Below, one piece after another: positions 62,070 to 64,000 of a stretch of 64,000 nucleotides of DNA. The notes beneath the pieces were generated by a model, which saw only the letters and a program-made list of their open reading frames with translations, made no database searches and was not told where the DNA came from. Numbering within the stretch: position 1 is the first letter of the stretch; each line of letters starts with the position of its first letter. This DNA is from DASSUW01 sp963806395 (GTDB lineage Bacteria > Actinomycetota > Thermoleophilia > Solirubrobacterales > Solirubrobacteraceae): the NCBI GenBank assembly GCA_963806395.1, contig CAWDYI010000022.1:1-64000 (forward strand). The letters are read 5' to 3'. The position numbers and the translations under genes were made by a program.

Positions 62070-62521
62070 ACCCGGTCGGCGGCGCGCAGCTCGTCGAGCA
62101 GCTCGCGGCAGCCCGCGCCGACCATGTCGAGAACGGTCTCGAACCCGCGGTCGCCGCCGTAGTACGGGTCCGGCACGTCCCGGCCGGCCACCAGCAGCCG
62201 TAGCTTCTCGCGCGCGTCGTCGTCGGGCGCCAGCGCCCGCAGCTCGCGCAGGTTCTCGCGGTCCATCGCGACGATCAGGTCGAACCGCTCGAAGTCCTCG
62301 GGACGGACCTGGCGGGCGCCGCCCTGGAGGATCACCCCGCGCTGTCGCGCGGCGGTCGTGGCGCGCGCGTCCGGCGGCTCGCCGGCGTGCCAGCCGCCGG
62401 TCCCGGCGCTGTCGATCTCGACGACGTCGTCAAGGCCCGCGTCGGCGACCAGGCGGCGCATGACGCCCTCGGCGGTGGGTGAGCGGCAGATGTTGCCCAT
62501 GCAGACGAAGAGGATGCGCAT
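62066..62521 (-). CDS. Low-molecular-weight protein-tyrosine phosphatase
   Basis: This 151-residue LMW phosphatase has the P-loop VCMGNICRSPTAEGVM (CX5R with catalytic Cys and Arg near the N terminus) and the general-acid motif DVPDPYYGGDRGFETVLDMV with the Asp-Pro-Tyr-Tyr pair. It removes phosphate from tyrosine or from small molecules. In this genome it adjoins the ketosamine kinase by an ATGA-type overlap, a pairing seen in other bacteria (LMWP with fructosamine kinase). The ATG at 62521 is the canonical start. Confidence 0.95.
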   Translation of the reverse strand: MRILFVCMGNICRSPTAEGVMRRLVADAGLDDVVEIDSAGTGGWHAGEPPDARATTAARQRGVILQGGARQVRPEDFERFDLIVAMDRENLRELRALAPDDDAREKLRLLVAGRDVPDPYYGGDRGFETVLDMVGAGCRELLDELRAADRV

Positions 62522-62554
62522 CGTCGTGGAGGATGGCACGACCGGCCGCGTGGA

Positions 62555-64000
62555 CTACTCCCGCGGCCCGGCGCTGATCACCATCCGCACGAGTTCGGTG
62601 CGCGACCGGATCCCGAGCTTGCGGTACACGTTGCGCAGGTGGAACTCGATCGTCTTCGGGCTCAGGAACAGCGCCGCCGCCGCCTCGCGGTTCGTCGACC
62701 CGCCGGCCACCTCGAGCGCGACCTGGAGCTCCTGCGGGGTCAGCCGCTCGGCCGCCGCCGGTGATCCGCGCCGGACGCGCTCGCCGGACGCGCGCAGCTC
62801 CGCCCGCGCCCGGTCCGCCCACGGCCGCGCCCCGAGCCGGTCGAACGTGGCAAGCGCGGCGCGCAGGCTCGCCCGCGCCTCGACGCGACGGCCGGCGCGG
62901 CGAAGCCGCTCCCCCAGCGCGAGCTCTGTCCGGGCGGACTCGAACGGCGTGTCGTGCAGTGCGAGCGCGTCCCGGAACTCCGTCTCGAACGCGTCCTCGC
63001 CGGCCAGCAGCCCCCGGCACCGCGCGGCGGTCGCCGCCGCCCAGCCGCTGCCGCTGTGCTCGGCGTCGCGCTCGAACCGGGCGAGCGTCGCCAAGGCGTC
63101 CGCGCGGCGCCCCTGCCGCACGTACGCCTCGACCAGATCCGGGACCCACTGCAGGACGGCCGGGTCGCCCGCCGGCCGCTCGCCGAGGAAGCTGGCCACC
63201 GCCTCGAGCGCTGCCACCGCCTGCTCCGCGCGCCCGAGGCCGAGCTCGAGGAACCCGAGCGTCGCGCCCGCGTAGGCGCGCAGGATCTCAGCCCCGAGCT
63301 GCTCGACCAGCTCGAGCGATTGCGCCAGATGCGCACGGCAGTCCTCCTCGCGGCCGAGCGCGGCCTCGACCCGGCTCAGCACGCCGAACGCGTACGCCCT
63401 GTCGTTGAGCTGGCCGGTCTCCTCGCCGAGCCGCGCGGCCTCGGCGCCGGCCGCGTAGGCGGAGGCCCAGTGCCCGGTGCGGAACTCGAGCTCGCACATC
63501 GAGAGCAATCCGTACGGGAGCAGGCCGGGCGCGCTCCACGCCCGCGCCTGCGCGATGCCGTCCGCGAGCAGGCGCCGCGCGCGGTCGTAGTCCTCGAGCC
63601 ACGTGAACGCCTGTCCGATCCCGAAGATCAGGACGGGGCCGAGCGCCCACGGGTCCTCGGCCTCGTCGAGCCACGCCGCTGCGCTGAGCAGCAGGCCGTA
63701 CGCGCGGCGGCGCTCGTTGGAGAGCAGGAGCGCCATCGCCAGCGGCAGGCCCGCGGGCATCGGGCCGAGGCCGGACCGCTCGGCGAGCGCCATGCCCGCG
63801 CCGGGCCGTCTCGAGCCCGAGGGCGTTCTCCCCGGCTTCGAAGCACGGCTGGACCGCGGCCATGATCATCGTCGCCGCGCGGACCGGGTCGACCGGCTCG
63901 ACGCGCTCGGCCTCCGCCACCAGCAGCTCGGCAGCCGCTCCGGCGGCGCCGCTGCGCGCCTCGATCAGCGCGGCGAGCAGCTGCACGTCGGCGCGCAGCC
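62555..64000 (-). CDS. LuxR-family regulator, MalT/LAL type (5'-partial, frameshifted)
   Basis: The C terminus has the LuxR helix-turn-helix (LTPQELQVALEVAGGSTNRE, then LSPKTIEFHLRNVYRKLGIR), preceded by TPR-like helices. The frame 62555-63793 continues upstream only after a one-base shift at about 63795, beyond which ARSGAAGAAAELLVAEAERV runs to the window edge. An ATPase domain would be expected further upstream, outside the window. The shift is of the same single-base insertion kind seen in the CIS locus. Resembles the intact regulator at 32150. Confidence 0.8.

Overview
ORGANISM. The window is very GC-rich (roughly 70% or more), gene-dense and mostly operonic. It has many ATGA-type stop/start overlaps, frequent GTG starts and several apparently leaderless promoters. 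Gene content (primary sigma factor RpoD, GlpX-type fructose-bisphosphatase, HxlR and CGNR regulators, ATPase-LuxR regulators, DUF4242, secreted Ser/Val-rich repeat proteins, a ydaO riboswitch before an RlpA-like protein) points to an actinobacterium, most likely Thermoleophilia/Solirubrobacterales. That placement is inferred from gene style, not from a marker tree. LEFT THIRD (about 1.3-26.2 kb). This holds a contractile injection system (CIS) locus. A plus-strand series encodes a Pvc16/DUF4255 cap, a receiver-like protein, sheath, tube 1, a small assembly-type protein, a DUF6760 peptide, a 910-residue Pro/Ala-rich protein, tube 2, a LysM tube-baseplate adaptor, a VgrG-like spike, a gp25 wedge, a baseplate-J protein and a tail-protein-I homologue. 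It continues with genes that are not standard CIS parts: a zinc-ribbon/transmembrane/PASTA/propeller protein, a zinc-ribbon/FHA/PqqD-like/M50 membrane protease, and a very large multi-domain cell-wall hydrolase with a duplicated LAS-peptidase plus transglycosylase module, an NlpC/P60 domain and a third transglycosylase domain. Facing it is a minus-strand operon of a PAAR-like tip, a transmembrane Ser/Thr kinase and a small anchored Pro-rich protein; a NarL-type regulator and an ArsA-type ATPase follow. The set suggests a CIS under membrane, phospho-Ser/Thr and proteolytic control with a peptidoglycan-degrading cargo or release enzyme. No AAA+ ATPase (Pvc15) or recognisable tape measure is visible, and there are no capsid, portal, terminase or integrase genes. 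FRAMESHIFTS. Several CIS-locus genes carry single-base insertions. Two are proved by the duplicated module, where one copy is intact at each site. They are either assembly errors or early decay; annotations here join the frames and give the breakpoints. MIDDLE (26-46 kb). Mostly housekeeping and regulation: an unknown protein, two HxlR regulators flanking an HtrA-like protease, PilT, DUF4242, an ATPase-LuxR regulator, rpoD, a histone-H1-like Lys/Ala-rich protein, a c-di-AMP riboswitch with an RlpA-like protein, glpX, a flavin monooxygenase, DNA-3-methyladenine glycosylase I, a GH26-like secreted hydrolase, and oxidoreductases. RIGHT (46-64 kb). Acetolactate synthase with an overlapping leader ORF, an amino-acid exporter and a divergent Lrp regulator form a branched-chain amino-acid neighbourhood. 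Then come lon with a palindromic operator, an ABC exporter, an aminoglycoside-phosphotransferase-like protein, CGNR/MFS, a secreted RCC1-repeat protein, an SDR, fructosamine kinase, a low-molecular-weight phosphatase and a partial LuxR regulator. REPEATS. A family of intergenic elements ending in AACGTCAACTGCG occurs at 242-438, 27.3-27.4 kb and 46.06-46.38 kb; two sit between convergent genes. I saw no tRNA, rRNA, CRISPR array or transposase gene.
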